The notes beneath the pieces are model-generated. The model was not told where the DNA came from. It saw only the letters and a list, made by a program, of their open reading frames with translations, and did not search any database. The position numbers were made by a program, and so were the translations under genes. Shown piece by piece: positions 9,567 through 21,486 of a stretch of DNA of 64,000 bases (position 1 is its first letter; each line of letters begins with the position of its first letter). This DNA is from Pegea sp. RAD2-039 (lineage: Eukaryota; Chordata; Thaliacea; Salpida; Salpidae), in NCBI GenBank assembly GCA_034620365.1, contig JAQGEQ010000081.1, forward strand, positions 372,001 through 436,000, written 5' to 3'.

Positions 9567-10035
9567 AGACTTTAACTAATAATACCTAGGGGAAATATGG
9601 TCATAATGCTAAATTTATATTTTTACAACACCATTTGATATTCAACTTGTGGATTATGATTTATCATTAAATAACATTTTGATATTTATTTTTTATCCAA
9701 ATATACTTAAAAGTAAGTTGCAATTTCAATTAAGCAGCAAAACTATTTAAACAAAAAATTTTGAAATATCTAGAGAAAACAGCAAACAAATTGTTTAATG
9801 TACTGATGATATAATTTAGAATATTTGATTGTGTAAACATCTTTGAGGGTAGGTAACACTTCCCCTTAATAATATTCGTTAGTTTATAAATTTCATTTTT
9901 AAGAAAATTACCTTTTCTAACTAACAAATTGTTTATGTTTAGAAGCAAATTTAGCAAATATTTAATTCAAAAATGCATAATAGCTTAAATAAATTTGAAA
10001 TTGAAAAAAAAACATGATAAGCAATAGACCTAAAT

Positions 10036-11262
10036 AGTAACTTGTATTATTTATCTGTGATAGAACTATTTATTTCAGTTAGTTAAGTAATCGCTAATTT
10101 AATAAATTAATAACTTTATGAAATCTGATTTTTTATAATTTAAAGAAAAGTCAAAAGATCAAAAATTGTTTTTCGAACGTGGTATCAAAAGCATTTTCTT
10201 AAAATTCTTTTAAAAATTCAAGAACAGCAATTTTTCTTTTTTAAGTTTTATATAAGTTGAAAAAATAAACAAATATGTTTGTTGTGATCAACATTACTTA
10301 GACGTAGTCGTTAATCAAAAAGAAAATATTTTTTTAAATGCAAACTTAAACCAAATATTTAATAAAAGTTTCAATATTCTGCATTATCTTTTATATTTAA
10401 TTAGCATAAATTAGAGCGGAATTAATTTATGATTCAAAATTTATTTCAGGAAAAGATTTTTTAAACTTTTGTTTTTAGAAAACATTAGATTGTTTATAAA
10501 TATAGATAAAACAAATAAATTTGATTAAAAATTCTGTTAAAACGTTTTTCGACTAAATAAAAAAATATTTTATAAGGATCACGACGAATCTAAAAATATC
10601 ATAAAATCTGATCTCTTACTACATGTATGTTAAAACGATGAACAAATACAACCACCAGAAAAAAATATTCAGACATTTTTTACACTCACAGTACTTGTTA
10701 ACCTAAATAAAAATCGGCTTTAATAATAAATGATAATCAACAAAATCAACAATCTGTAGAATGTCTGTGTTTTTAAATTCAACTGAATATATCAGTTTCA
10801 AAATTAAATTGGACTTATGAGAAGAACTTTCTAGAACCAATCTATTGGGAAAGAAATTGACCTAACAATTAAGCCAGTTTTAGTCTCATATTTGTGGGTT
10901 GAAACAGAAAAAAGTGAATTTCTTGAAAACAAATTTCTAGAAATGAAGTTCCTTATTTGTTCATCATATTTTTCAAAATAGAATTATCTTAACTATAAGT
11001 TGAAACAGAGAAAAGTAAATTTAATGAAAACAAAAAACAAAAATAAGTTTTATATAAGTGGTAACAATACCTTATTTTTGTTGATTTGTTTTGAATTATT
11101 TTCACTAAAAGTGCTTTGTACAGTTGTGAACTGCGATATAGTCTTAAATACATTGCAATAGTGTTTATTCAAGATAAGGATTTTTTTGATTTTATTTTCA
11201 TTATAATCAACTTATTTTGATAATTTAATAAATCTGCATAATAATACACGTATAGTACTCAA
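10036..11262. repeat. Recent 1.2-kb duplication, copy 1
   Basis: Colinear with 48,432-49,661 from TAACTTGTATTATTTATCTG to CACGTATAGTACT, with only about five mismatches in the first 145 aligned bases by eye. The 57,600-58,400 region is an older relative of its middle. It lacks the tRNA-Gly-like sequence although the flanking ATTAGAGCGG stretch is present. Confidence 0.85.
10781..10907 (+). promoter_or_regulatory. Promoter-like module, family A, TATA decayed
   Basis: AACTGA-ATATA-TCAGTT at 10781-10797 and TTTGTGGGTTGAAACAG from 10891. The TATA position holds only ACAATTAAG, and the same loss appears in the duplicate at 49,172. The inverted repeat is centred 102 bp upstream. Confidence 0.4.
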
Positions 11263-11929
11263 TAAACAAAATTTATGTAAACTTTTTGACTTAACAGTTT
11301 AATACAAGAGCATTCTAATAGCATATTTCTTAACTTTTACTTTGCTTTTTTTAATATTAAAATATAAATTATATCTGATTGATGTTTAGCGACTTTTTTT
11401 AAATAAAATTTTTAGGTTAATTTTCTAGATAAAAAAGTTTAGCACTAAAAAAGATGAAATTAATTTTTTTAACAATTTTCCAAATCAAGTTGATATCAAT
11501 TTGTATATTAATACGTATATAATATCAATTGCTATTAGGTTTTTTGCTGATATCTTTTGTTGAATTAAATCTTATATAAATATTTTTCTAAACGCAGTAG
11601 GTGTAAAACTTATATTTTTTCAATAATTTTTTTTTATTTTAAATGTGAACTTAGTTAGCAAAAATTATAATTTATAAAATTTAGTAATTAAAAAAAGGTT
11701 GAAAATAGCCAAAGGCATGTATTTTTCAACATTAAAATCTTTTCTTTGATATCAAGATCGAAAATCTATTCGATTGATGCTTACCGACATTTTTAAATAA
11801 CAAGTTGACGGTTTGGTTTATACACAAAAAGCTATAGCACTGATATTACTGAAAAACAATGTACGAAGTTTGGTTTTCAGAAAATACTGTAAAAAACAAA
11901 TAGAGTGAAAGTTCCACAAGCTGTATGAT
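11263..11929. other. AT-rich stretch with scattered array fragments
   Basis: 11,270-11,520 is related to 45,750-46,020 and to 58,980-59,260 (AACAGTTTAATACAA-like start, then an AATTTTCCAA/TTCAAGTTG part). The rest is AT-rich with no coding region. Confidence 0.5.
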
Positions 11930-12200
11930 CAAGGTTTGGACTCGATAAACGTAATCGCTTACAACTATCACCTAAAAAGCTGTCACGCCTTTTCACGGTA
12001 CATTAAGAAGCGTCAATGACGTCATCTGACGATAACAAGTCACGTCATGGAGTTTTGCTGAAGACGGTGCCTTTTCTGGAAACGCGTTTTGCGCTTTTAA
12101 TTCCACCCGAAATCAGTCATCCAAATCGGTCATCTTGACGTCACAAAGAGCGACGATCGTTGCTTTCCTAATCAAATCAAAACCTTAAACGGATCTGTCA
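11930..12200. other. GC-richer island with two TGACGTCA (CRE-like) sites
   Basis: Base composition changes abruptly to many CG dinucleotides. Exact palindromes TGACGTCA lie at 12017-12024 and 12136-12143, with related ACGTCA at 12042-12047. TGACGTCA is the known CREB/ATF core site. A 36-codon open stretch runs on plus just upstream, too short to call. I find no second copy in the window. It could be an enhancer or promoter, or a remnant of an inserted gene. Confidence 0.45.
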
Positions 12201-13391
12201 AATATTATTGAGTATTTAGTAAGAGGGATATCAGAAGCTCTGGTTTTCATTTGAAATTAAAATTATTATGTAAACTTATTTCTGTTGTATGATTGTCTGG
12301 TTAATACAAATAAAATTGTTTTCGCTAAAAGCGGAAAACATATTTTTTGACTTTTAAATTTCTCTTTTACATATACATTCTCTATTCAGATACAAAAAAT
12401 TTTTGATTGATAATTATCGAATTTTTAATAAAACATTTTATGGATTGTTTTCTTAACAATATTTTTTTTAAATTTAGTATTACAAACAAATATTACTTTT
12501 TACATACAGAATTTACTAAAACAATTTATTTTCGTTAGTTTTTAAGTATAAATTAACCACTATAATTCAATCTAAGAAAATAGCATGAATGAATAAGAAC
12601 TTCGTTTGTAAATATTTAATATAACTATAAATTCGTCTCTTTGATAATATTTATTGTCTACTTTTAAACCTAAGTAGTTTTTAGAAAATATTAGATTTTA
12701 CTTCATAAACTTTATTAAAATTAAGCAAAATTGATTGTTTTGTGTAAGTAAAATGTTTTGATAAAAATAAAAAAAATCTAACTAATGATTTTTGAGTTTT
12801 ATGTTTCTATAGTAGAAAAAGATGACGCTAGACGTCGCTGAAGATAAATAATTTTGAAATCCTTGCATTGCTTCAGGCTATGTTGTTGTAAGTGACATTT
12901 AATAACGTGAAATTTAAGGTTTACTTTCAAACTTTGTTAAAATTATGAATAATTATGTTTAAATTGAAAACAAAAACTTTCTTAACAAGTAACTTTTCGT
13001 ATCAAACAAAATTAAAAATTGTATAGGAAATTATTTTTTTTATTTTAACTTTAAAGTAAATTAAAACTTTTTAACATACATTTTTATGTAATAAAAAACT
13101 AACAAACTATCTACTATTTTACTTTGGCAGATCCTACCGTTTGAAAAAATTTTAATTTTCGTTGTATCTGAGTTTATTTAAAAATATCAAGGAATAATTT
13201 CAATAAAAATTAGAAAAATCTTAAATAAGGTAATCAAAATTATCAAAATATTCAACAACAAAATTTAGAATGAAATAAAATATTATAATATTTTAATAAT
13301 CTACATCCTTAACAACTTCAAGTGTTTTGTAGCTTCATATGTTTGCTTTTGTTTCTACTTTTATCAGAAAAACAATTTATATAATTTATAA
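12201..13391. other. AT-rich stretch with a decayed family E module
   Basis: 12,250-12,340 is a decayed family E copy: TATGTAAAC where TATATAAAC is expected, then GGTTAATACAAA. It is followed by GTTTTCGCT-AAA-AGCGGAAAAC at 12318-12339, which can fold back and is also kept in the copies near 18,870 and 61,215. GACG-CTAGA-CGTC occurs near 12,825. Otherwise nothing recognised. Confidence 0.45.
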
Positions 13392-13516
13392 GTTGAAACT
13401 TGTTCAACCTCAAAATAACAATAATCGATAATGATAGTAAGAACACCCAAATATCAGGTAAAATTTTGTTATACTCATGTTATATATTATTGCATTTTAA
13501 TCTAATGTTTGTGAGT
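13392..13516 (+). promoter_or_regulatory. Promoter-like module, family C
   Basis: GTTGAA-ACTTG-TTCAAC at 13392-13408, TATATATT from 13481 and TTTGTGAG from 13508. TATA spacing is 27 bp; the inverted-repeat centre is 108 bp upstream. The 79-codon open frame that follows (13,515-13,754) is not kept in the other family C copies, so it is not called. Confidence 0.5.
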
Positions 13517-13779
13517 GAAAGTTTTAAAATGTTTACTTACTGCAAAATTTGGTAAATCTTTTGATTTTAAAATTATGCGATATTTACAAGAATTCATTAA
13601 CCAAAAATTCCTTATTTTTCTTACTACAGTCCTATTAATTTTATATTTTAGTTGCATTGTGAAATTTGAAAAAATTGTTATTTCAAAATGTAATCTATTT
13701 CTAGTAAGAAAATTATTTTTGCATTTAAAAAAAATACATGAAAAAAAATCTTAAATTTATAATTATATTAAAAAAATTC

Positions 13780-14140
13780 ATGTTTATGTAATATAAAATT
13801 CAAGGAGACGTCATTATCCAGTATTTACGCTGATTTATACATTTTATTAGAACTAAAATCGTTCATAGTAGTTTTCATCCGTTTTCATTAGAATGTAGCG
13901 TTTCTAGTTTTTGTTTGCAATATAAACAATTTACTCTGATAAATTGAAGAAATCTACTCTTTTGTTTTACAAAAGTAAACAAATATTAACTAATTACAAA
14001 TTTTTGGAATGGAAACTTATTTATGTAATAAATTGATTGAGCAATATTTCATAAAGCTGTTAAAATATTGTTTGATAAATCAATAACAGTATGGTAACTT
14101 CTGACTAGTTTTTGTTAGATGTAAATAAGAAGTTAAATTT
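13780..14140. repeat. Segment repeated at 37,510-37,840
   Basis: Shared landmarks are CAAGG then ACGTCATTAT, GAATGTAGCGTTTCT and CAGTATGGTAACT. No coding region. Confidence 0.65.
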
Positions 14141-14814
14141 GAAAATTGTTTATAATAGGAAAAAAAATTTAGTTGAAAATTGACAGATAGAACTTTTGTC
14201 TATTTTGACTTATATAGCTTCTTGAATGAAAAAATGATTTGTTTATCATACAAACTGATGTAAACAATAAACGTTTCTCTTGATTTTCATTTCTTTTGTT
14301 TAAATCTAAAACAATTTTGAAGAACACAAATCATTAATAACAGACGCTGTTGAAGACAGGCAAAATAATGTTATTAATTCCTTTTCTATACTTTATTAAA
14401 TTATGCTAATTGCCGCAGTTTATTATCAGATTGTATTTAGGAAAATTATATCTGTTTAAAAGTGACTTATCAGTATAAGAAGTCAAATGAAGGATAGCTA
14501 ATTTAACGCAAGATCAACAGCAACATATAGCAACTGTTTTAGTTCTCAAATGATTTCAGAGAAGTTTTTGAAACAAAATTTATTAACGTAAAATGACAAC
14601 AACCAACTCGTTTTGTTTTGTTGTTAACAAACATTTGTATAGAAAATCTAATCAACTTAAGCTAGTAGATGATTTGCTACTATGTAAATTATAGCGATTA
14701 AAATGATTTTCCACACGCAAAACTTCTTTAATAAACTGTTTTAAATTTAACATCTAGACTTACGATAAGATAAGAAATTAAATAATTTTAGTTTACATAA
14801 ATGATCTTATATAT
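14141..14814. repeat. Array segment with CAACAG element
   Basis: Follows the usual order: TATATAGCTTCTTGAATGA, a GACAGACGCTGTTGAAGACA-like piece, a CAACAG element near 14,518, then CAACTCG and the TTTTCCACACGC block. The GTCAGTA element is missing between 14,400 and 14,410, where the copy seems to have an internal deletion. Confidence 0.5.
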
Positions 14815-16050
14815 GATTTATGTTAGCAAATTTAGCATTGTAATTTGTTAACAAGATTTAATTCATTTGTCAGTAATACAATTGTCAGTACAAAAGTAGG
14901 CAGCAACTGTACAGCAGCAACTTTAGTCTGTTTATACTTTGATATTTCAGAATAAGAAATTGAATAAAAAAGAAGATAAAATAAAATGCCAACAGCGACA
15001 GCTGGCGGATGTTGTAAATAATTTGTTCGAATAAAATGTTAGAAAGAAAATAAATTAAACTAAGCCAATGACAAACAACTCGTTTCTTGAAAATTGTTAT
15101 GTTGACTTATTTCAGTACAATATTATTAGGGTTACCGCAAATGAAAATTGATTTTACTAAAAGCAGAACATATATGTTTTTAACTTTAATTATTCTTTTA
15201 TTTAATATCAAAATAAAAAATATATTTGATTGATGATTGAATAACAAAAATTCTTGATTTTCAATTTCTAAATTTTAGTTTTTACTAGCAAAATTGAAAA
15301 ATATTTTTATATCTCATTTATAGTGCATTTGTTGAATTATCTACAAAAGGTACACTTTAAAGGTAAACAATATATATCGTAAAACTGTTTTTGTTTGATT
15401 TCAAAACAAAAACCTGTTTTTAGTAATAGAAATAATTAATCAAAAATTTACATTTAAAGAATTTATCTATTTTGACTTTATATAACTTCTTGAATGAGAA
15501 ATGATTCTCAAATTTCATAGAAGGTGATCTAAAAAGTAACAGTTTTCTTCTAAATTATTTCCTATGTTAAAATAAAAAAATTGCCGAAGTAATTTATAAC
15601 AGAAGCTGTTCATGACAAACACAATGATATTAGTAAATTTATTTTTTAAACTTTATTAGAATTATAAATCTATATTTTTGAATTGGAATACATTAATAAG
15701 ATATAATTTATATGTCAATGATACCATTGTCAGTTAAACAGTCTAAATTCAAATCTCTAAGAGCTAAGTGCCACAGTTTAATAACAAGTTGTATTTAAAA
15801 AAATATTATTGTTTTGAAATGATTTTTCAAAATAGTTTTTCTGGTCGACAATAATTTAGATGTTGCCGTTAATCAAAATGTAACTCTTATTTAAATAAAG
15901 ACTTCAACTTAAAATTGATAAAATTTTTCTGGAAAAGAGTTTTTAAACTTTTATTTTTATAAAATATTAGATTGTTTTTAAATATAGATAAAATAAATAG
16001 ATTTGCTTAAAAATTCGGCTAAAATGTTTTTCGACTAAATAAAAAATATG
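14815..16050. repeat. 1.2-kb segment duplicated at 56,575-57,805
   Basis: Colinear from GCAAATTTAGCATTGTAATT to the ATTAGATTGTTT region, including the GTCAGTA and CAACAG elements and a decayed family E copy near 15,100 (GGTTACCGCAAATGAAAA). No coding region. Confidence 0.75.
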
Positions 16051-16193
16051 TTTTAGCATTTAGCTTATTTTGATAATTTTCTGTAAATTATTTACTCAAA
16101 TTCTCTTACAAAAATGTTTAAATTTGATTAAGTAAGCGATTTGCATATTACTTGTGATATTTTATTCTATCTGGATAAGAAATTGATCTGAAC

Positions 16194-16220
16194 TATAAAA
16201 GTGGCAAGACCATAGGTCCA
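16194..16220 (+). promoter_or_regulatory. TATAAAAG box upstream of a coding-like remnant
   Basis: TATAAAAG at 16194-16201, followed by GC-richer sequence around 16,205-16,220. A related TATAAAAA lies at 1,648 in the matching segment 1,500-1,740. It lacks the TTTGTGG motif of the array modules. Confidence 0.3.
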
Positions 16221-16259
16221 GTATAGAGATAAATTCTAACAAACCGACTTCATCAAAAC

Positions 16260-16590
16260 AAATTTGCTAAAGAAAATTTATGATATATTTGATCACAGCC
16301 TGATGGAGCAAATAAGATTTAAATGATCTCAATTGCAGATGTATATCCACTCAATTGGTCCAAATTAATTCCGAAATCTGTAACGATAGACCAACGAAAC
16401 AATTTCTAGTTTTTATAAATCAATTGATGGACGGGATACCTCTATAAAGAAAGTTGTCACATGGGTCTCAGTGGTTGGTGATTTCGATTCTTATAAAAAT
16501 GCTAGCATGCTGTATTTTGTTGCCGTGAAATACACCAAAAGTCACAAAAAACTTACTTTCGACCGTGAAGACAGAAAAAACCATTGAAAA
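16260..16590 (+). pseudogene. Unrecognised, degraded coding-like remnant
   Basis: Codon-like composition stands out from the AT-rich surroundings. The longest open stretch runs 16,390-16,584 (65 codons, stop 16,585-16,587) with no ATG at its start, and includes VVTWVSVVGDFDSYKNAS. Neighbouring frames also hold peptide-like stretches, so it looks like a decayed gene or exon. I do not recognise a family. The TATAAAAG box at 16,194 lies just upstream. Confidence 0.35.
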
Positions 16591-17591
16591 AAAATCATCA
16601 AAAATAAGGTCAATGAAACTGTGGAGAAGTTTAAAAATAAGTTAAGTCATATTTAATAAGTCGAAATTCTAGAATATTCAAGTCTTATTACCCAAGGCAA
16701 TTTTTATAAATAATTCATATAAAAATAAGTTTTCTGTATACTAATATCTTAAATGTTACCTGAACAGATTCGATGTTTCTGACAATTTTTTCAATAAACT
16801 AAAAACCAAGAGGAAATTATTTTAATTAGATTATATGTGATTAGTAATAACTACATTAAAGCCTTAAAGGTTGACTTTCACCCCACATTTATTAGTAAAA
16901 AGTGTTTTTGTTACTTTAAAAAGCGACGTTTTTTCTTTAAAAATTTTATATAGAATTTTATAATCTATTTCAAACAATAATCCGTAGTAGAGCTCAACAA
17001 AATACTATCTGCTCCAAATTCTTTTAAATTTTTCTTCCAAAATATTGTTAGAGATATCAAAAAAAATCTAGAAATATTAAATAGATACAGCAAACGAATT
17101 ATTTAATTGTATTGATGATATAAATTAAAATATTACATTTTGTAAACACGTTTAAATGTAGGTTACACCTTATTACTACCACAAGTACTAAATCTGTGAA
17201 GTTACTAACTTTGTAATACTTAATTATTTCTTAGTCAAAAAAAATCAAAAGATCAAAAATATTTTGTGCATCACGGTATCAAAAGGATTAACTTAAAAAT
17301 ATTTTAAAACTTCAGCAACAACATTTTTTGACTAAATAGAAACACCTCTCATAAGCAATACAGAAAATTACAAGGTATGAAAGAATACTGTCTTTAATTA
17401 TAATGTATGTTGAAAAGATAAATAAAAACATCCATCAAAAGAAAAACAATTCAAAAAGACAACCACTAGACAACAACCACAAAAAGTCAATGGTTGGACT
17501 TTCCGCAATTGTTAAACTCATTACAAGCGACTTTATTGATAATTGATAATCAACAATACCAACAACCAACTGAATAGTTTACTTTTCTTTT
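16591..17591. repeat. AT-rich stretch with array fragments
   Basis: 16,830-17,000 matches 45,395-45,560 (CCCCACATTTAT, then AGTAAAAAG). 17,220-17,580 is a diverged copy of the family A upstream segment with its A/C-rich tract at 17,410-17,490, closest to 38,550-38,700. No coding region. Confidence 0.5.
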
Positions 17592-17711
17592 AACTGAAAT
17601 TATCAGTTTCCAACATGAATAAGATCTAAAAAAAATTGAACAAAAAGTTCACAACTTTGATGGTAACAGGAAAAGTCAAGCCCTATAAATAAACCTGTTT
17701 TAGTCTCATGA
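17592..17711 (+). promoter_or_regulatory. Promoter-like module, family A, cut off before TTTGTGG
   Basis: AACTGA-AATTA-TCAGTT at 17592-17608 and TATAAATA at 17684-17691, then CCTGTTTTAGTCTCATG. The match ends at about 17,711, exactly where TTTGTGG should follow, and possibly single-copy sequence begins. This marks a rearrangement breakpoint. Confidence 0.45.
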
Positions 17712-18865
17712 TTAATGTAGTTTGCAAAATTGTTTTTACAAAATCTCGTAAAAAGAAACAGACATGTTTGAACAAAATCTTATCTAAATTATTATTCTAC
17801 ACATGATATTAACGACCACTTAAATATTATGTTAAATATTTTTTATTTCTCTGAGTTTTCCACTAACGCTTGTTGTTTGAAGTATGACTTTTATATAATT
17901 AACTACACATGTCTTTGCTTTTCTATATCCATACAACAAATTGCAAAAAAAAAATTAATTTAACCGAAAATAAGTTTTACAACCTTTTTTATATTGTAGT
18001 AGTTTATAAATACATTAAGAGATTTTAAGACTTTTCTAAATAAATATATTTAAAATAAAAACATTTAAGTGGTTGGTAGAAAGTGAAAAACATATTTTCT
18101 ATTAACAGAAACCTAAAAATTTTGTTTAAACCACCAAATAATTTTCAGATAAACATAAAAGAATATATAATTATTTATTTCTGTAAAATTTTCCCTTTAT
18201 CGCCACTTAGAGGAATTATTACTATAATCTTACAATTTTAAAATTGTTAACTTCTACAAATAACGTATGGATTATCATTACATATTTAGCTCTAATAACT
18301 TGTTTTTGGTTTTTTGGATACAATTTGGAAATGAAGACTTTTCAGCGCAGAAAGCTTTTAAGTAAACATATAAGAAGATTGTTTAAGATTAAGAAGCATA
18401 TTGATTGGAAATATCATCTGAATCATTTGGTGGTGAAACTAAAAAGACAATGAAAACATCAAAAAAATTTAGAGTTAAAAATAATAAATTTTTTAATGAT
18501 TGTAAAATTACAGCAATTAAATTATTTTTATTACTTTAACAATAAACTTTTGTTTACAAAATCAAAAAAAATGAATATGGTATGTACTTCAACAAATGAG
18601 TTAAATGTTTACAAATTTTTAGAATTTCGCCAGAAAAAATTATAATCTATAATTAAAAAACTAAGTTTACCAAGTTTTGGAAGATTTAAAATCAAAATAG
18701 AAAATTATAAACAGTCTTAGAAAAATTTTTTTTTGTTCTATGGCGTTTTTGTTCAGAAAGCAAGCCATCAAATTTTATTTAAATTACTTGGTAAGTATCA
18801 ATCAAATATATTTTGTTTTCTGATAATAAGTAATGGTCAAATTAAAGTTACAAAGTATGTTTTCG
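17712..18865. other. AT-rich stretch, possibly single-copy, no clear gene
   Basis: I find no relatives of most of this stretch in the window. An open frame on plus at 18,244-18,453 would encode 69 residues with a hydrophobic segment and a basic C-terminal part, but it begins with TTG and is of chance length for this composition, so it is not called as a gene. Confidence 0.4.
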
Positions 18866-18931
18866 GCTTTTAGCGAAATCAATTTTATTTGTTTTAACCT
18901 CACAAACACCTAATTTAAATAAGATAATATA
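18866..18931 (-). promoter_or_regulatory. Partial promoter-like module, family E
   Basis: Minus strand: TATATTAT from 18931 and TTTGTGAGGTTAAAAC from 18906, 25 bp apart. The TTTCGCT-AAA-AGC fold-back follows downstream. I find no inverted repeat at the expected upstream position near 19,010. Confidence 0.35.
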
Positions 18932-19230
18932 TCAATTCTAATTTCCAATGAGTATTTGCCCAAATTACTTTGATGAACGACGGTGAAATATTTTTGCTTT
19001 GAGTGTCATACCTGATATAATTTTATTTTTGTTTTCCGACAACTCTAATTACCGAAAGTGAAATTATTTTCTTCATTTAAAATTTATATATATATATATT
19101 CCTAATTGTTCTAAAATGGGAAGACAAACAAAATGTTGAATTCAAGATGTATTTTGTTTTTAAAATGAATGTTATTTTTAACAGTTGTTAATAAAATTGT
19201 TAAGAAATTGATGAATTAAGGAACTTAAAA
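18932..19230. other. AT-rich stretch, nothing recognised
   Basis: A TA dinucleotide run lies at 19085-19099. A TTAAGAAATTGATGAATTAA stretch near 19,200 resembles 37,450, 42,075 and 62,185. No coding region. Confidence 0.4.
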
Positions 19231-19262
19231 TAACTTAATATAACTTAATATAACTTAATATA
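19231..19262 (+). repeat. Short tandem repeat, 10-bp unit
   Basis: Three exact copies of TAACTTAATA at 19231-19260, plus two bases, directly upstream of the TCTCTAATATAACTAGAAAG segment. Confidence 0.8.
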
Positions 19263-19704
19263 ATCTCTAATATAACTAGAAAGCAAATTACAAAGTATAT
19301 GAAGAAACTGACATTTACCGTTTTTTCAATAAATGAAATAAAAGGTGAATATACTAAAGTTTATTTAACTTTAACAAAAAATAACAACATTAAAAATAAC
19401 ATAAAAATTTACAACTATCCCAAGAATTACGAGTAAAAATTAGTTTTTATAGTTTGAGTATTCTTTAAATAATGTTATTTGAAAGTATTATTATCTTTAA
19501 CAAACAATAATCAGTAGATCAACATAACTGAAATTTCTCTGCTATAATTTCTTTGAAATGTTTATTTCGAAAATTTTCTAACAGAAGAAAGTAGAATAAT
19601 AAGTAAATGATGTAGCACTTCAGACAACAACAGCAAATAAATTTAAATTAGTCATAATCATCTAAACTGAGATAGAAATTTTATTTCAATAAAAAATCTT
19701 TTAT

Positions 19705-19861
19705 AATGCTTCACTAGCATTAATGTCATTTACCGTATAATCACCCGTAAGAAGAAACGGGCTCCAAAAAGAGAAACCATCTGGATGGTTGTATTTAAGC
19801 AGATTGCGTCAAATCTCAAACCTTATATATAAAGTGGTCTCAATCTTATATTTATGCTGCT
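19705..19861 (+). promoter_or_regulatory. Promoter-like module, family B
   Basis: AATGCT-TCACT-AGCATT at 19705-19721; CCCGT at 19744-19748 with ACGGG at 19757-19761; TATATAAA at 19826-19833; motif position 19851 reads TTTATGCTGC. TATA spacing is 25 bp and the CCCGT/ACGGG stem is centred 98 bp upstream, the place occupied by the inverted repeat in other families. Confidence 0.5.
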
Positions 19862-20242
19862 CAAAAAAATATCTTCAAAATTTTATCAAATAATTTTTTA
19901 ATGACAATAAGAAAATTTTCAAAGCATTTTCAATAATGACAGCGAAAATAACATTTCCTTTATATTTCTATGTATTTGATGTTTATATTTTTAATATTGT
20001 AGAATTTGTAAACTCTATTTACTAAATTAATTTTATAATAAGTTTAAACTTTCAGTAAATTATGTTGAAAATATTTTCCATTTTTGCAGTTCAGAAAATA
20101 TATTCAATAAAAAATTTAAGAATAAATAGAAATAATATAATATTTTAATAATATAGATCCTCAATAACTTCCAGTGTTTTTAGCTTGATATGTTCGCTTA
20201 TGGTTCTACTTTTATTAGAAAAACTGTTTATATAATTGATAA

Positions 20243-20366
20243 GTTGAAACTTGTTCAACTTCAAAATAATAATCAATGAAAATATTAACAATAACACCTG
20301 ATTTTCAGGTAAAATTCGTTATACTCATCTTATATATTGTTGCATTTTAATCTCAGGTTTGTGAGT
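20243..20366 (+). promoter_or_regulatory. Promoter-like module, family C
   Basis: GTTGAA-ACTTG-TTCAAC at 20243-20259, TATATATT from 20331 and TTTGTGAG from 20358 (27 bp). Confidence 0.5.
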
Positions 20367-20643
20367 TAAAATTTTAAAATGTTTACTTACTGCAAATTTT
20401 GGTAAATTTTTTAATTTTGAAATTATGCAATTTTTGCAAGATTTTATTATTCAGATATTCCTTATCTTTCTTACTAAAGTCTTACTAATTTTATGTTTTA
20501 GTTGCGTTTTAGTTATGTATTATTTAACTTTATTTATCATAAAATAGAGCGGAATTTATTTATGATTCAAAATTCATTTCTGGAAAAGATTTTTAAACTT
20601 TTATTTTGAGAAAAAAATCAGATTTTTTAAAAACAACTAAATC

Positions 20644-20718
20644 TACCTCGGTGGGAATCCAGCGAATCTCGCCCTTGCAGCGTGGTAGGCGAGAAATCTA
20701 CCATTGAACCACAAATGC
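20644..20718 (-). pseudogene. tRNA-Gly-derived sequence (copy 3)
   Basis: Minus strand GCATTTGTGGTTCAATGG (tRNA-Gly 5' end and A box), TTCTCGCCTACCACGC (anticodon arm, triplet ACC), then a duplicated GAGATTCGC-like T-arm region. Not foldable as a normal tRNA. Confidence 0.6.
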
Positions 20719-21365
20719 TGTCGAATGACAAAACTTTTTAATAGTACAAATTATATCAGAACTTTGTGCATAAACAAACAAATCAAGCAAAAAATTTGTT
20801 AAATTTGTAGAATTATTTTAACTTGTATAATTTATCTGTGATAGAACTATTTATTTCTGTTTGTTAATTAATCGCTAATTTAATACCTTAATAACTTTGA
20901 AATCTGATTTCTTAAATTCAAAGAAAAGTCAAAAATTAAAAAATTGTTTATCGAGCGTGGTTTCAAAAGCATTATCTTAAAATTCTTTTAAAAATTCAAG
21001 AACAGCATTTTTTTTTCTTTAAGTTTTATATAAGTTGAAAAAATAAACAAAAACAACTAGCGAAAGAAAGACAATTTAGAAAGACAAGCACCAGACAACA
21101 AGTACAAAAAGACAATTCTTTCACTTTTACCAATTACTAATCTCGTTAGAAGCGACTTTATTGATACTTAATTATCAACAAAACCAACAACCTGTTGAAT
21201 AGGTAGCTTTTAATTTAACTGAAATTATCAGCTTTTAAAAAATAATGAAACAACATTTGGTAGGTTTGTTGTCAATTGAAAAAAATCAAGCCTTAGTAAG
21301 CGACTTCAATAATAATTGAAATTCATCAAAACCACAAATTTATAGAAAAATATGCTTTTAAATTC

Positions 21366-21486
21366 AACTGAATGTATCAGTTTCTAAATGAATTCGTTAA
21401 CACAGAAAGAAATCAGATTATATCACTTGAGAAACATAATCTTATATATAAACCTGTTTTAGTCTCATATTTGCGGGTTAAAACAG
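21366..21486 (+). promoter_or_regulatory. Promoter-like module, family A
   Basis: AACTGA-ATGTA-TCAGTT at 21366-21382, TATATAAA at 21445-21452 and TTTGCGGG from 21470 (25 bp). CTGTTTTA and TAAAACAG (21479-21486) pair around the motif. Confidence 0.5.

Larger units (their letters stand above)
7950..9885. repeat. Array unit duplicated at 20,535-22,605 and 30,960-32,540
   Basis: Contains, in order, a tRNA-Gly-like copy, a family A module, the ATTTCATT hairpin block and a family D module, in the same order as the other two units. The end shares GGTAACACTTCCCCTTAATA with 22,575. No coding region. Confidence 0.75.
19263..20520. repeat. B-C block, copy 1
   Basis: TCTCTAATATAACTAGAAAG segment, family B module, then family C module 507 bp later. 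It is the same block as 27,155-28,400, 39,705-40,930 and 52,657-53,890. Confidence 0.75.

Noticed and set aside
18244-18453. 69-codon open frame with a hydrophobic segment
   Set aside because: Begins with TTG, has no homologue I recognise and is of a length expected by chance here. Mentioned in the region entry only.
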